DNA of 64,000 nt, from the NCBI RefSeq assembly GCF_000069945.1, contig NC_010545.1:434001-498000 (forward strand), written 5' to 3'. The stretch is from Corynebacterium urealyticum DSM 7109 (lineage in GTDB: Bacteria > Actinomycetota > Actinomycetes > Mycobacteriales > Mycobacteriaceae). Made by a program: the position numbers and the translations under genes. Shown here piece by piece: positions 1-9,677 of the stretch (the stretch's first letter is position 1; every line of letters begins with the position of its first letter). The notes under the pieces were generated by a model. That model was not told where the DNA came from. It did not search any database and worked only from the letters and a program-made list of their open reading frames with translations.

Positions 1-168
1 CGCCGCGTCTCCAAGCCAGGCCTGCGTGTGTACACCAAGTCCACTAATCTGCCAAAGGTTCTCGGTGGCCTGGGCGTGGCAATCATCTCCACGTCCCACG
101 GCCTGCTGACTGACCGTGAGGCCTCGAACAAGGGCGTCGGCGGCGAAGTGCTCGCCTACGTCTGGTAA
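1..168 (+). CDS. rpsH: 30S ribosomal protein S8 (3' part only)
   Basis: The window opens inside this gene. The last 55 codons read in frame from base 1 and end at TAA 166-168. The C-terminal [12 protein letters not shown] segment and the final GGEVLAYVW are typical of S8, which binds the central domain of 16S rRNA. rplF follows after 18 bases carrying a GAAGGAGGA ribosome binding site, so the two belong to one operon. The N-terminus lies outside the window. Confidence 0.95.
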   Translation, partial: RRVSKPGLRVYTKSTNLPKVLGGLGVAIISTSHGLLTDREASNKGVGGEVLAYVW

Positions 169-186
169 TAGAAGGAGGAACCAAGC

Positions 187-723
187 ATGTCTCGTATCGG
201 CTTCGCTCCGGTGTCCGTCCCTTCTGGCGTCACCGTCACCATCAACGGTCAGAACGTTGAGGTCAAGGGTCCAAAGGGCACCCTCAACACTGACATCCCA
301 GCGCCGATCGCAGTGGCACAGGAAGGCGACGAGATCGTCGTCTCCCGCCCGGACGATCACCGCAAGAACCGCTCCCTGCACGGCCTTTCCCGCTCCCTCG
401 TCAACAACATGGTTGTTGGCGTGACCGAGGGGTACACCACGAAGATGGAGATCTTCGGCGTTGGTTACCGTGTGCAGCTCAAGGGCAAGGACCTCGAGTT
501 CTCCCTGGGCTACTCCCACCCAATCCTGATCAAGGCTGACGAAGGTATCACCTTCGCCGTGGACGGAAACACCAAGTTCTCCATCTCTGGCATCGACAAG
601 CAGAAGGTCGGACAGATCGCCGCCAACATTCGTGGCCTGCGCAAGGATGACCCATACAAGGGTAAGGGCATCCGCTACGAGGGCGAGCAGGTCCGTCGCA
701 AGGTCGGAAAGACGGGTAAGTAA
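187..723 (+). CDS. rplF: 50S ribosomal protein L6
   Basis: This is a full-length L6 of 178 residues (family about 180) that binds 23S rRNA near the sarcin-ricin loop. It starts [12 protein letters not shown] and ends with the conserved [25 protein letters not shown] tail. A strong GGAGGA site lies 6-8 bases ahead of the ATG. The stop codon overlaps the rplR start (TAATG), which suggests translational coupling. Confidence 0.97.
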   Translation: MSRIGFAPVSVPSGVTVTINGQNVEVKGPKGTLNTDIPAPIAVAQEGDEIVVSRPDDHRKNRSLHGLSRSLVNNMVVGVTEGYTTKMEIFGVGYRVQLKGKDLEFSLGYSHPILIKADEGITFAVDGNTKFSISGIDKQKVGQIAANIRGLRKDDPYKGKGIRYEGEQVRRKVGKTGK

Positions 724-1133
724 TGAGCAACAACGATTCCAACAAGGCTGGCAAGCGCCTCCCGCTGGGCAAGGACATCTCCACTCGCCGTCGCGTTGCG
801 CGCTCCCGCCGTCACAACCGCATCCGCAAGACCATCCAGGGCACCCCAGAGACCCCGCGTCTCGTCGTGCACCGTTCTTCTCGCCACATGCACGCACAGA
901 TCATCGACGACACCGTCGGTCACACCCTGTGCGCTGCGTCCACCCTCGAAGCAGAGGTCCGTGGAGTCGAGGGCGACAAGAAGGCACGTGGCGCCAAGGT
1001 TGGCGAACTGATCGCACAGCGTGCGAAGGAAGCTGGCATCGAGGCAGTCGTCTTCGACCGCGCTGGCTACCAGTACCACGGCCGCGTCGCCGCTCTGGCA
1101 GACGCCGCCCGCGAAGGTGGTCTGAAGTTCTAA
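723..1133 (+). CDS. rplR: 50S ribosomal protein L18
   Basis: This 136-residue L18 binds 5S rRNA in the large subunit. It has the basic N-terminal [15 protein letters not shown] segment, the central [18 protein letters not shown] block and the C-terminal [24 protein letters not shown] tail typical of L18. The start overlaps the rplF stop by one base. It is part of the spc-type operon. Confidence 0.96.
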   Translation: MSNNDSNKAGKRLPLGKDISTRRRVARSRRHNRIRKTIQGTPETPRLVVHRSSRHMHAQIIDDTVGHTLCAASTLEAEVRGVEGDKKARGAKVGELIAQRAKEAGIEAVVFDRAGYQYHGRVAALADAAREGGLKF

Positions 1134-1173
1134 TGATCACCAACACCATGAACTCCAACGGAAGGAACGCGTG

Positions 1174-1815
1174 ATGTCGGAACGTGACCGTAACGGCGGA
1201 CGCTCCGCCGATAACAACCGCAACGATCGCAACGAGCGCGGCGGCCGCAACGACCGCGGTGGCCGTAACGATCGTCGCAACAACCAGCAGGACGAGCGCA
1301 ACCAGTACATCGAGCGCGTCGTCACCATCAACCGTGTGTCCAAGGTCGTCAAGGGTGGTCGTCGCTTCAGCTTCACCGCTCTGGTGATCGTGGGTGACGG
1401 CCAGGGCATGGTCGGTGTCGGCTACGGCAAGGCCAAGGAAGTCCCGGCTGCTATCCAGAAGGGTGCCGAGGAAGCTCGCAAGAACTTCTTCCGCGTCCCG
1501 ATGATCAACGGCACCATCACCCACCCGGTGCAGGGCGAGGCCGCTGCAGGCGTCGTCATGCTGCGTCCGGCTGCTCCAGGTACCGGTGTTATCGCCGGTG
1601 GCGCAGCCCGCCCGGTGCTGGAGTGCGCTGGCGTCCAGGACATTCTCTGCAAGTCGCTCGGCTCGCCGAACGCCATCAACGTTGTTCACGCAACGGTGGC
1701 CGGCCTGAAGGAGCTCGTGCGCCCAGAAGAGGTCGCCGCACGTCGTGGCAAGAGCCTCGAAGAGGTTGCTCCGGCAGCCATGCTGCGCGCCCGTGCTGCA
1801 GGACAGGGGGCATAA
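1174..1815 (+). CDS. rpsE: 30S ribosomal protein S5
   Basis: This is S5, a 16S rRNA-binding protein involved in decoding accuracy. The 213 residues comprise an unusually long Arg/Asn/Gly-rich N-terminal extension (about residues 1-45, rich in NDR and RGGRND repeats), followed by the S5 double-stranded-RNA-binding fold ([23 protein letters not shown]) and the C-terminal domain. ATG 1174 is preferred over GTG 1171 because GAAGGA at 1161-1166 is better spaced. Low-complexity N-terminal tails on S5 are common in actinobacteria. Confidence 0.95.
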   Translation: MSERDRNGGRSADNNRNDRNERGGRNDRGGRNDRRNNQQDERNQYIERVVTINRVSKVVKGGRRFSFTALVIVGDGQGMVGVGYGKAKEVPAAIQKGAEEARKNFFRVPMINGTITHPVQGEAAAGVVMLRPAAPGTGVIAGGAARPVLECAGVQDILCKSLGSPNAINVVHATVAGLKELVRPEEVAARRGKSLEEVAPAAMLRARAAGQGA

Positions 1816-1818
1816 CCC

Positions 1819-2004
1819 ATGGCACTGAAGATCCGTCAGATCAAGGGCACTGTTGGTAGGAAGCAGAACCAGCGTGACACGCTGCGTTCCCTCGGCCTGA
1901 AGCGCATCGGTCAGGAGGTCATCCGCGAGGACAACTCTGTCACCCGCGGCATGGTCCACACCGTTCGCCACCTGGTCGAGGTCGAAGAAGTGGCAGGGGA
2001 GTAA
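1819..2004 (+). CDS. rpmD: 50S ribosomal protein L30
   Basis: This short 61-residue protein has the L30 signature: [20 protein letters not shown] and the conserved GLKRIGQEV, followed by [13 protein letters not shown]. It begins 3 bases after the rpsE stop and is followed 2 bases later by rplO, so it sits tightly inside the operon. Confidence 0.96.
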   Translation: MALKIRQIKGTVGRKQNQRDTLRSLGLKRIGQEVIREDNSVTRGMVHTVRHLVEVEEVAGE

Positions 2005-2006
2005 AA

Positions 2007-2453
2007 ATGAGCGATCCAATCAAGCTCCACGACCTCCGTCCGGCCAAGGGTGCAAACAAGGCCAAGACCCGCGTCGGTCGCGGTGAAGCATCCAAGGGTA
2101 AGACCGCTGGTCGTGGTACGAAGGGCACCAAGGCCCGCAACAAGGTTCCTGCATACTTTGAGGGTGGCCAGATGCCACTGCAGATGCGTCTGCCGAAGCT
2201 CAAGGGATTCAAGAACAACAACAAGGTCATCTTCCAGGTCGTGAACGTCTCCGACCTCGAGAAGGCCTTCCCGAACGGCGGCGACGTCGCAGTTGCAGAC
2301 CTCGTCGCAGCTGGCCTGGTCCGCGCTAAGCAGCCGGTCAAGGTTCTGGGCAACGGCGAGATCAGCGTCAAGCTGAACGTCACCGCACAGAAGTTCTCGG
2401 GCTCCGCTAAGGAGAAGATCGAGAAGGCAGGCGGCTCCGTCACGGAGGCTTAA
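2007..2453 (+). CDS. rplO: 50S ribosomal protein L15
   Basis: L15, 148 residues, is a late-assembly 23S rRNA-binding protein. It shows the [20 protein letters not shown] start, a Gly/Lys-rich segment and the [18 protein letters not shown] motif. It is the last gene of this operon segment, because a strong terminator-like hairpin follows about 50 bases downstream. Confidence 0.96.
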   Translation: MSDPIKLHDLRPAKGANKAKTRVGRGEASKGKTAGRGTKGTKARNKVPAYFEGGQMPLQMRLPKLKGFKNNNKVIFQVVNVSDLEKAFPNGGDVAVADLVAAGLVRAKQPVKVLGNGEISVKLNVTAQKFSGSAKEKIEKAGGSVTEA

Positions 2454-2505
2454 GCCTGAAAAACGCAGCCCGGTGAGGGACTTTCCTCGCCCGGTAGCGA
2501 TATAG

Positions 2506-2545
2506 CAAGACCCCGCTCGGTGCATCTCGCACCGGCGGGGTCTTG
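2506..2545 (+). terminator. Intrinsic terminator after rplO
   Basis: Ten-base arms CAAGACCCCG (2506-2515) and CGGGGTCTTG (2536-2545) pair perfectly around a 20-base loop. Only a weak T-rich stretch follows. The position between rplO and secY supports termination of the ribosomal protein operon. Confidence 0.75.
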
Positions 2546-2587
2546 TGCTTTCTGCGAACCATTCCCTTAGCAGGCCGAAGACTTTCT

Positions 2588-2669
2588 AAACCAGTAGCCA
2601 AACTGTTACTCTGGTTTGGTTATCTGCCTAGGCGCCTCTCACTCAGTGGCCGCCTAGGGGTGGCATAAT
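2588..2669 (+). promoter_or_regulatory. secY upstream region with two inverted repeats and a -10-like CATAAT
   Basis: The gap between rplO and secY (2546-2823) contains no gene. It holds AAACCAG/CTGGTTT (2588-2594 and 2611-2617), CCTAGGCG/CGCCTAGG (2627-2634 and 2651-2658) and a CATAAT hexamer at 2664-2669. These could form the secY-adk-map promoter with operator or leader structure. No -35 is clear and no regulator can be named. Confidence 0.35.
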
Positions 2670-2823
2670 AAGCAACCGGCAGCGTGGCAAAGAAAACCGT
2701 GTCCGCACCGGCTGCTACTTTGCTACTAGAGACTTCAATTCCATGGCGCACGCTCTGCGGCATCGGCCCTGCGATAACTCGCGCGGCCACCACAGCGCGG
2801 GCCCACCAACACAGGAGGCCAGT

Positions 2824-4158
2824 TTGTCCGCCATCACCGGGGCGTTCAAAAACGTTGATCTCCGCAAGAAGATCCTTTTCACTCTTGCGATGATCATCCT
2901 GTACCGCATCGGCTCGCAGATCCCAACGCCGGGCGTCGACTACGCAAACATCACCAAGCAGATCTCGGAGCTCACCGAATCCTCCGCGGTCTACTCGCTG
3001 ATCAACCTCTTCTCCGGCGGCGCGCTGCTGCAGCTGTCGATCTTCGCGATCGGCATCATGCCGTACATTACGGCGTCGATCATCGTGCAGCTGCTCACCG
3101 TGGTGATCCCGAAGTTCGAGCAGCTGAAGAAGGAGGGCCAGACCGGCCAGGCGAAGATGACGGAATACACCCGTTATCTCACCGTCGCGCTGGCCCTGCT
3201 GCAGTCCGCGGGCATCGTCGCCCTGGCGGACCGCGAGCAGCTGCTCGGCCAGGGCATCCCGGTCCTCAAGGACGAGGTCGGCATCTTCGGCCTGATCGTC
3301 ATGGTCCTCATCATGACCTCCGGCGCTGTTCTCGTGATGTGGCTCGGCGAGCTCATCACCGACCGCGGCGTGGGCAACGGCATGTCCCTGCTCATCATGG
3401 CGGGTATTGCAACCACCCTGCCGGGGGAGGGTGTGTCCATCCTCTCCAACTCCGGTGGCTTCATCTTCGGTGCGGTGGTCTTCGGCATGCTGCTGCTCAT
3501 CGTCGGCGTGGTCTTCGTCGAGCAGGGCCAGCGCCGCATCCCGGTGCAGTACGCCAAGCGCATGATCGGCCGCCGACAGTACGGCGAGACCTCCACCTAC
3601 CTGCCGCTCAAGGTCAACCAGGCCGGCGTGATCCCGGTGATCTTCGCGTCCTCCCTGCTGACCGTCCCTATCCTGATCACCCAGATCATCCAGTCCGGCG
3701 CTGCAGCCGGCGAGGACGTGGCCAACAACTGGTGGAACCGCAACGTCATGACCGTCCTGCAGAACCCGGCGGCGTGGCAGTACATCCTGGTCTACCTCGC
3801 GCTGATCATCTTCTTCTCCTTCTTCTACGTTTCCGTCCAGTACGACCCGTACGATCAGGCGGACAACATGAAGAAGTACGGTGGCTTCATCCCGGGTATC
3901 CGCCCGGGTCGCCCGACCGCCGAGTACCTCGGCTACGTCATGAACCGCCTTCTGGTCGTGGGCTCCCTGTACTTGGGTATCATTGCGGTGTTGCCCAATA
4001 TCCTCATTAACTTGGGAGTGGACACGTCCCAGGCCTCCGGCGGCGGCATGCCGTTCGGTGGTACCGCGGTTCTGATTCTCGTGTCCGTGGCCCTGACCAC
4101 GGTCAAGCAGATCGAATCGCAAATGATGCAAGCTAACTACGAAGGATTCCTCAAATGA
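2824..4158 (+). CDS. secY: Preprotein translocase subunit SecY
   Basis: SecY is the channel-forming membrane subunit of the Sec translocon. The TTG at 2824 is chosen because AGGAGG (2813-2818) lies just upstream and the protein then begins [17 protein letters not shown], like other corynebacterial SecY proteins. This gives 444 residues. An ATG further upstream (2743) would add 27 unrelated residues. About ten hydrophobic membrane segments are visible, and the cytoplasmic loop contains the conserved [11 protein letters not shown] motif. The stop overlaps the adk start (ATGA). Confidence 0.95.
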   Translation: MSAITGAFKNVDLRKKILFTLAMIILYRIGSQIPTPGVDYANITKQISELTESSAVYSLINLFSGGALLQLSIFAIGIMPYITASIIVQLLTVVIPKFEQLKKEGQTGQAKMTEYTRYLTVALALLQSAGIVALADREQLLGQGIPVLKDEVGIFGLIVMVLIMTSGAVLVMWLGELITDRGVGNGMSLLIMAGIATTLPGEGVSILSNSGGFIFGAVVFGMLLLIVGVVFVEQGQRRIPVQYAKRMIGRRQYGETSTYLPLKVNQAGVIPVIFASSLLTVPILITQIIQSGAAAGEDVANNWWNRNVMTVLQNPAAWQYILVYLALIIFFSFFYVSVQYDPYDQADNMKKYGGFIPGIRPGRPTAEYLGYVMNRLLVVGSLYLGIIAVLPNILINLGVDTSQASGGGMPFGGTAVLILVSVALTTVKQIESQMMQANYEGFLK

Positions 4159-4700
4159 GACTAGTTCTCCTCGGACCTCCCGGTGCCGGCAAGGGCACCC
4201 AGGCCCAGCTGCTCTCCGACGCGCTGAACATCCCGCACATCTCCACGGGCGACCTGTTCCGCGCGAACATTTCCCAGGGCACCGAGCTTGGCAAGCAGGC
4301 TCAGGAGTACATGGACGCCGGCAAGCTGGTCCCGACCGAGGTCACCGCGAACATGGTCCGTGCCCGCCTCGAGGAGGCCGACGCCGCCAATGGCTTCCTG
4401 CTGGACGGATTCCCGCGCACCATCGAGCAGGCCGACCTGCTCGAGGAGATGCTCAAGGAAAAGGACCTGAAGCTGGACGCGGTCATCAACTACCAGGTCT
4501 CCGAGGACGTCGTGGTCGAGCGCATGCTCTCCCGTGGTCGTAACGACGACAACGAATCCACGATCCGCACCCGCCTGCAGGTCTACCGCGAGGAGACCGC
4601 ACCGCTGATCGACTACTACCAGGGCCGCATCCTCAACATTGACGCCGAGGGCTCCGTGGAGGATATCTCCGAGGCCACCCTCTGCGCCCTGGACAAGTAA
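4155..4700 (+). CDS. adk: Adenylate kinase
   Basis: Adenylate kinase converts ATP + AMP to 2 ADP in the cytoplasm. The P-loop [10 protein letters not shown] lies at residues 7-16, followed by the AMP-binding ISTGDLFR and the [12 protein letters not shown] motif. At 181 residues it is the short, LID-less form usual in actinobacteria. The start overlaps the secY stop by four bases, so translation is probably coupled. Confidence 0.97.
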   Translation: MRLVLLGPPGAGKGTQAQLLSDALNIPHISTGDLFRANISQGTELGKQAQEYMDAGKLVPTEVTANMVRARLEEADAANGFLLDGFPRTIEQADLLEEMLKEKDLKLDAVINYQVSEDVVVERMLSRGRNDDNESTIRTRLQVYREETAPLIDYYQGRILNIDAEGSVEDISEATLCALDK

Positions 4701-4768
4701 GCACAGGGACGCATCACTGCCAGCACCGGCAGCGGCGTCCCCGCTAGGGCCCAACGGCCCACCAGTTT

Positions 4769-4806
4769 CCCGCCCATTTTCCGGACGTCACCGGTGGGCG
4801 GGTTTA
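4769..4806 (+). terminator. Possible terminator between adk and map
   Basis: CCCGCCCA (4769-4776) can pair with TGGGCGGG (4795-4802), and TTT follows. The loop is 18 bases with its own small CCGG pairing. It may terminate or attenuate transcription ahead of map. Support is moderate because the T run is short. Confidence 0.4.
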
Positions 4807-4862
4807 ACTTTTGGCCCACCAAACTGGGCTACAAGAAAAACACAAGAACAAGGAGGCTTTCG

Positions 4863-5657
4863 GTGGCTTTCCGAAAGAAGAGCAAGAAGATCGCCGCGAA
4901 GACACCCGCGGAACTGGACGCCATGCAGGCCGCAGGCGAGGTCGTGGGCCGCGCCCTGCAGGCCGTGAAGGCCGCCGCGGAGCCCGGCGTCACCACCCTC
5001 GACCTCGACGAGATCGCCGAGGCCACCATCCGCGAGGCCGGCGCAACCCCAGCCTTTCTCGGCTACCAGGGCTTCCCGGGCTCCATCTGCAGCTCCGTCA
5101 ACGACATGGTCGTCCACGGCATCCCGGCGGCGGACGTCGTCCTGAAGGAAGGCGACCTCGTCTCCATCGACTGCGGTGCGATCCTCGACGGCTGGGTAGG
5201 GGACTCCGCCTGGACCTTCGGTATCGGCGAGCTCGCCCGCGAACATGAGCTGCTCAACCAGGCCACCGAATGGGTCCTCATGGAGGGCCTTAAGGCAATG
5301 CGCCCGGGTAACCACCTCACCGATGTTTCCCACGCCCTCGAGCTCGCCACCCGCAAGGCCGAGGACAAGTTCGGTGTACCGCTGCACATCATCGACGGCT
5401 ACGGCGGGCACGGTATTGGCCGCAGCATGCACGAGGACCCGTTCCTCGCGAACGAAGGTCGCCCGGGCCGCGGGCCGGTGATCCAGGAGGGCTCCGTGCT
5501 CGCGATCGAGCCGATGCTCTCGCTGGGCACCATCGACACCGCCGTCCTCGATGATGATTGGGGAGTGGTCACCGTTGACGGCAGCTACTCCTCCCACTGG
5601 GAGCACACCGTTGCCGCCACCGCCGGCGGCCCGCGCATCCTCACCCCGCGCCGCTAA
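4863..5657 (+). CDS. map: Methionine aminopeptidase, type I
   Basis: This enzyme removes the initiator methionine from nascent proteins and uses two metal ions. The GTG at 4863 has AGGAGG (4851-4856) six bases upstream and gives a 264-residue protein starting [21 protein letters not shown], as in other corynebacteria. The metal ligands are recognisable: D in SIDCGA and in GDSAWTF, H in [13 protein letters not shown], and E in LAIEPML and HWEHTVAAT. It follows adk in the usual secY-adk-map order. Confidence 0.94.
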   Translation: MAFRKKSKKIAAKTPAELDAMQAAGEVVGRALQAVKAAAEPGVTTLDLDEIAEATIREAGATPAFLGYQGFPGSICSSVNDMVVHGIPAADVVLKEGDLVSIDCGAILDGWVGDSAWTFGIGELAREHELLNQATEWVLMEGLKAMRPGNHLTDVSHALELATRKAEDKFGVPLHIIDGYGGHGIGRSMHEDPFLANEGRPGRGPVIQEGSVLAIEPMLSLGTIDTAVLDDDWGVVTVDGSYSSHWEHTVAATAGGPRILTPRR

Positions 5658-5763
5658 ACCCTCGGCCCATTTTGGGGGCGGGGGAGCTTCGCGGCCTCGC
5701 CCGGTCCCGCGGGGGCGCTTCGCAACCTTGCTCCACGCCGCTCGTCCCCGCACCGGCCTGCAG

Positions 5764-5792
5764 TTGTTAAAGCCCCAGGTCACGTGTACCAT
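5764..5792 (+). promoter_or_regulatory. Predicted housekeeping promoter of the infA-rpsM-rplQ operon
   Basis: TTGTTA (5764-5769) and TACCAT (5787-5792) are separated by 17 bases, a plausible housekeeping promoter with the TAnnnT -10 usual in corynebacteria. It lies about 120 bases upstream of infA. The rest of the map-infA gap (5658-5910) shows no gene. Confidence 0.4.
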
Positions 5793-5910
5793 AGACCGAT
5801 GGTGCAGGTGACGCACCCCAAAAACGGGGAGCAAATTAGACCGCACCATCGTAGCGATACACGCACAAATAGCCGATGACCAGCATGTTCATCGGGGAAA
5901 TGTGGAGGAT

Positions 5911-6129
5911 ATGGCCAAAGAAGGTGCCATTGAGGTTGAGGGCCGCATTATCGAGCCCCTGCCGAATGCAATGTTCCGAGTCGAGCTGGATAACGGGCAC
6001 AAGGTGCTCGCACACATCTCTGGCAAGATGCGCCAGCACTACATCCGCATCCTTCCTGAGGACCGCGTTGTAGTCGAGCTTTCTCCATACGACCTCTCTC
6101 GCGGTCGTATCGTTTACCGCTACAAGTAA
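5911..6129 (+). CDS. infA: Translation initiation factor IF-1
   Basis: IF-1 occupies the ribosomal A site during initiation. The 72-residue protein [20 protein letters not shown]... [15 protein letters not shown]... RGRIVYRYK is near invariant in the family. ATG 5911 follows GGAGG (5904-5908) with only two bases between, which is unusually tight. GTG 5902 would add three residues but does not match the family N-terminus. Confidence 0.96.
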   Translation: MAKEGAIEVEGRIIEPLPNAMFRVELDNGHKVLAHISGKMRQHYIRILPEDRVVVELSPYDLSRGRIVYRYK

Positions 6130-6367
6130 TAACTCTGTCAGCCTTCGTACATCCAAATCTCACCCGCCCATGGTCACATGCGGCATGGCCGCGTCACACG
6201 TGGCCATGTGGGTGAGGTTGCCTACCTCTGGCCGCGGCGGCCGGAGCCCGCTGCTGAACCTCTTGACAACGACCCGCCCCGTAGCGGGTGACGTCGTCAA
6301 AAGAAGGAAGCAGACCACCGGGATGAGTACGGAGAAAACCGCCGTAAAACCGGAAGGATAATGCCAT

Positions 6368-6736
6368 ATGGCACGCCTTGCTGGTGTAGACCTGCCACGC
6401 GAAAAGCGCATGGAGGTCGCACTGACCTACATCTTCGGAATCGGCCCAGCCCGATCCAAGGAGCTGCTGGAAAAGACCGGCATCTCCCCGGACCTGCGTT
6501 CCAAGGACCTGAGCGACGAGCAGCTCGCAGCTCTGCGTGACGTGATCGAGAACAACTGGAAGGTTGAGGGTGACCTCCGCCGCGAAATCCAGGCCGACAT
6601 CCGTCGCAAGATCGAGATTGGTTCCTACCAGGGACTGCGCCACCGCCGTGGCCTGCCAGTCCGTGGCCAGCGCACCAAGACCAACGCTCGTACCCGTAAG
6701 GGCCCGAAGAAGACGATCGCAGGAAAGAAGAAGTAA
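6368..6736 (+). CDS. rpsM: 30S ribosomal protein S13
   Basis: S13, 122 residues, contacts 16S rRNA in the head and tRNA in the P site. It has the [26 protein letters not shown] start and the [24 protein letters not shown] tail. It follows infA after 238 bases, and the rpmJ gene often found in this gap is absent. The stop overlaps rpsK (TAATG). Confidence 0.97.
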   Translation: MARLAGVDLPREKRMEVALTYIFGIGPARSKELLEKTGISPDLRSKDLSDEQLAALRDVIENNWKVEGDLRREIQADIRRKIEIGSYQGLRHRRGLPVRGQRTKTNARTRKGPKKTIAGKKK

Positions 6737-7143
6737 TGGCTGCACCGAAGAGCACCGCTACGCGCGCCCGCCGCGGCCGTCGCGTAGTCAAGAAGAACGT
6801 GACCCAGGGTCACGCATACATCAAGTCCACCTTCAACAACACCATCGTGTCCATCACGGACCCGAAGGGCCACGTCATCTCGTGGGCATCCTCCGGCCAG
6901 GTTGGCTTCAAGGGTTCCCGCAAGTCCACGCCTTTCGCCGCACAGCTGGCTGCCGAGTCCGCTGCCCGCAAGGCAATGGAGCACGGCATGAAGAAGGTCG
7001 ACGTTTTCGTCAAGGGACCGGGCTCTGGTCGCGAGACCGCAATCCGCTCCCTGTCCACCGCTGGGCTTGAGGTCGGCACCATCGCCGACGTCACCCCACA
7101 GCCGCACAACGGCTGCCGCCCACCGAAGCGTCGTCGCGTCTAA
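6736..7143 (+). CDS. rpsK: 30S ribosomal protein S11
   Basis: S11, 135 residues, lies in the 30S platform. It shows a basic N-terminus, [39 protein letters not shown] and the C-terminal [20 protein letters not shown] end (here [16 protein letters not shown]). It overlaps the rpsM stop by one base. Confidence 0.97.
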   Translation: MAAPKSTATRARRGRRVVKKNVTQGHAYIKSTFNNTIVSITDPKGHVISWASSGQVGFKGSRKSTPFAAQLAAESAARKAMEHGMKKVDVFVKGPGSGRETAIRSLSTAGLEVGTIADVTPQPHNGCRPPKRRRV

Positions 7144-7168
7144 GAAAAGAAAGGTTAAGGGATAAACA

Positions 7169-7774
7169 ATGGCTCGTTATACCGGCCCAGTTACCCGTAA
7201 GTCCCGTCGCCTCCGCGTCGACCTCGTCGGTGGCGACCGTTCCTTCGAGCGCCGCCCGTACCCACCGGGTCAGGCTGGCCGCGCTCGCATCAAGGAGTCG
7301 GAGTACCTGATCCAGCTGCAGGAGAAGCAGAAGGCTCGCTTCACCTACGGCGTCATGGAGAAGCAGTTCCGCCGTTACTACGCAGAGGCCAACGCAATGC
7401 CGGGCAAGACCGGTGACAACCTGGTCATCCTGCTGGAGGCTCGCCTCGACAACGTGATCTACCGCGCTGGTCTGGCACGCACCCGCCGCCAGGCACGTCA
7501 GCTGGTCTCCCACGGTCACTTCACCGTGAACGGCAAGAAGATCAACGTTCCGTCCTTCCGCGTCTCCCAGTACGACATCATCGATGTCCGCGATCGTTCC
7601 CGCTCCATGCTGTGGTTCGACGAGGCACAGGACAACCTGGTCGACGCCAACGTTCCGGCGTGGCTGCAGGTCGTTCCGTCCACCCTGCGCATCCTCGTGC
7701 ACCAGCTGCCCGAGCGCGCTCAGATCGACATCCCGCTGCAGGAGCAGCTCATCGTCGAGTACTACTCCAAGTAG
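7169..7774 (+). CDS. rpsD: 30S ribosomal protein S4
   Basis: S4 nucleates 30S assembly and often autoregulates this operon. The 201 residues start MARYTGPVTRKSRRLRVDL and contain the S4 RNA-binding domain (LDNVIYRAGLARTRRQARQLVSHGHFTVNGK, residues about 93-123). It has no zinc-binding cysteine cluster at the N-terminus, so it is the C-minus form. AAAGAAAGG lies upstream of the ATG. Confidence 0.96.
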   Translation: MARYTGPVTRKSRRLRVDLVGGDRSFERRPYPPGQAGRARIKESEYLIQLQEKQKARFTYGVMEKQFRRYYAEANAMPGKTGDNLVILLEARLDNVIYRAGLARTRRQARQLVSHGHFTVNGKKINVPSFRVSQYDIIDVRDRSRSMLWFDEAQDNLVDANVPAWLQVVPSTLRILVHQLPERAQIDIPLQEQLIVEYYSK

Positions 7775-7887
7775 TCCACGACAACGATCTGAAAAACAGA
7801 CATTTACTCCCCGCCGTCTACCACCACGGTGCACGGCAATCCTGCTACCGGCGTCAAATAGCGGTCGCCGACAAGGAGAAGTAACAC

Positions 7888-8901
7888 ATGCTGATTTCCC
7901 AGCGTCCAGAGCTGTCCGAGGAGTTCATCGACGACTCCCGCTCCCGGTTCGTCATCGAGCCGCTTGAGCCGGGCTTCGGCTACACCCTCGGCAACTCCCT
8001 GCGCCGCACCCTGCTGTCCTCCATCCCAGGTGCAGCCGTGACCTCCCTGCGGATCGATGGTGTGCTCCACGAGTTCACCACCGTCCCGGGCGTGAAGGAG
8101 GATGTCTCCGACATCATCCTGAACATCAAGTCCCTCGTTCTGTCGAGCGACTTCGATGAGCCGGTCACCATGTACCTGCGCAAGGAAGGCGCAGGAGCGG
8201 TCACCGGCGCAGACATCGAGACCCCAGCTGGCGTGGAGGTCCACAACAAGGACCTGCACATCGCCACCCTCAACGAGCAGGGCAAGCTGGATATCGAGCT
8301 GGTCGTTGAGCGCGGCCGTGGCTACGTCCCGGCTGCTACCTCCACCGACGAGATCGGTCGCATCCCTGTCGACCAGATCTACTCCCCGGTCCTGAAGGTC
8401 AGCTACAAGGTCGAGGCAACCCGTGTCGAGCAGCGCACGGACTTCGACAAGCTGATCCTCGACGTGGAGACCAAGAGCTCCATGTCCGCGCGCGACGCCA
8501 TGGCGTCCGCCGGCAAGACCCTGGTCGAGCTCTTTGGCCTGGCACAGGAGCTCAACATCGAGGCGGAGGGCATCGAAATCGGCCCGTCCCCCCAGGAATC
8601 CGAGCACATCGCCGCATACAACATGCCGATCGAGGACCTGGACTTCTCCGTGCGCAGCTACAACTGCCTGAAGCGGGAAGAGATCCACACCGTTGGTGAG
8701 CTGGCTGCTCGCACCGAGTCCGACCTGCTGGACATCCGGAACTTCGGCCAGAAGTCCATCAACGAGGTCAAGGTCAAGCTGGCTGGCTTGGGCCTGGCAC
8801 TCAAGGACTCCCCAGAAGGTTTCGACCTCTCCGACATCGAAGGCTACGACGCCGAGACCGGTGAGTGGGTCGAGACCGAGGGCGAAGACATCGCGGAGTA
8901 A
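7888..8901 (+). CDS. rpoA: DNA-directed RNA polymerase alpha subunit
   Basis: The alpha subunit dimerises to nucleate RNA polymerase assembly. Its C-terminal domain contacts UP elements and activators. The 337 residues have the N-terminal dimerisation domain ([28 protein letters not shown]) and the C-terminal helix-hairpin-helix domain ([22 protein letters not shown] ... [14 protein letters not shown]), followed by an acidic tail. AAGGAGAAG precedes the ATG. It sits between rpsD and rplQ as usual. Confidence 0.97.
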   Translation: MLISQRPELSEEFIDDSRSRFVIEPLEPGFGYTLGNSLRRTLLSSIPGAAVTSLRIDGVLHEFTTVPGVKEDVSDIILNIKSLVLSSDFDEPVTMYLRKEGAGAVTGADIETPAGVEVHNKDLHIATLNEQGKLDIELVVERGRGYVPAATSTDEIGRIPVDQIYSPVLKVSYKVEATRVEQRTDFDKLILDVETKSSMSARDAMASAGKTLVELFGLAQELNIEAEGIEIGPSPQESEHIAAYNMPIEDLDFSVRSYNCLKREEIHTVGELAARTESDLLDIRNFGQKSINEVKVKLAGLGLALKDSPEGFDLSDIEGYDAETGEWVETEGEDIAE

Positions 8902-8947
8902 ATCGCACTTAAGCGCTCAAAGCTTTTAACCCACTCGAGGAGAAGAC

Positions 8948-9418
8948 ATGCCAACCCCTAAGAAGGGCGCCCGTCTGGGCGGATCTGCTTCCCACCAGAA
9001 GAAGATCCTGTCCAATCTCGCAGCCCAGCTGTTCGAGAACGGCGCAATCAAGACCACGGACGCCAAGGCGAAGCTCCTGCGTCCCTACGCTGAGAAGATC
9101 ATCACCAAGGCCAAGAACGGCACCCTGGCTGATCGTCGCAACGTTCTGAAGCTCATCCCGAACAAGGACGTCGTGTCCCACCTGTTCACCGAGCTGGCCC
9201 CGAAGTTCGAAGGCCGTGAGGGCGGTTACACCCGCATCATCAAGCTGGAGAACCGTAAGGGCGACAACGCTCCGATGTCCCAGATCTCCCTGGTGACCGA
9301 GGAGCTGGCTTCCAAGGAGGCAGAGCGTGCAACCCGCGCCGCTGCATCCAAGAAGGCTGCCGAGGAGAAGGCTGCCGAGGCAGCTGAGGAGAAGGACGAG
9401 GCCGCAGAGGAGAAGTAA
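8948..9418 (+). CDS. rplQ: 50S ribosomal protein L17
   Basis: L17, 156 residues, begins [25 protein letters not shown] and contains [19 protein letters not shown] Lys/Glu/Ala-rich C-terminal tail (about residues 125-156) extends beyond the minimal domain, as in many actinobacteria. GAGGAGAAG precedes the ATG. It ends the operon, with a terminator about 60 bases downstream. Confidence 0.97.
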   Translation: MPTPKKGARLGGSASHQKKILSNLAAQLFENGAIKTTDAKAKLLRPYAEKIITKAKNGTLADRRNVLKLIPNKDVVSHLFTELAPKFEGREGGYTRIIKLENRKGDNAPMSQISLVTEELASKEAERATRAAASKKAAEEKAAEAAEEKDEAAEEK

Positions 9419-9478
9419 TTCTCCGCTGAGGTGATCCTTCGATCTCTTCAACCGGCGGGCACTGTAGGGTCTGCCGGG

Positions 9479-9517
9479 AGCCGGGTACTACGCACGAGCG
9501 TGGTGCCCGGCTTTTGC
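9479..9517 (+). terminator. Intrinsic terminator after rplQ
   Basis: AGCCGGGTAC (9479-9488) pairs with GTGCCCGGCT (9503-9512, one wobble or mismatch), followed by TTTTGCT. This is a good rho-independent terminator for the infA-rplQ operon. Confidence 0.75.
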
Positions 9518-9563
9518 TATTGCTAGGGCACGCGGCTGGGCTGGCCGGGGTTTCGGTGGCCGT

Positions 9564-9630
9564 GGCCTGGCTGGGGTGATGCGGGCCTGGCTGGGCTGGA
9601 GGGGGCTGGGTGGCAGGGGCCTGGCTGGGC
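9564..9630 (+). repeat. G-rich degenerate tandem repeat before truA
   Basis: The motif GCCTGGCTGGG occurs three times (about 9565, 9584 and 9619) in a strongly G-over-C skewed stretch between rplQ and truA. No conserved protein is encoded. It looks like a decayed minisatellite. Confidence 0.55.
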
Positions 9631-9677
9631 ATGAAGGGGTTTCGGGGGCACGGGTGGTGCCGGGTAGATTTGGGGAC

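Noticed and set aside
2743-2823. SecY start at ATG 2743
   Set aside because: It adds 27 residues unlike any SecY, and the AGGAGG site points to TTG 2824.
2620-4131. Long minus-strand frame (about 500 codons) opposite secY
   Set aside because: It is a codon-bias shadow of a conserved gene in GC-rich DNA. Similar antisense frames opposite rpsE, glmM, glmS, groEL1, guaB, guaA and the tsa fusion were dropped for the same reason.
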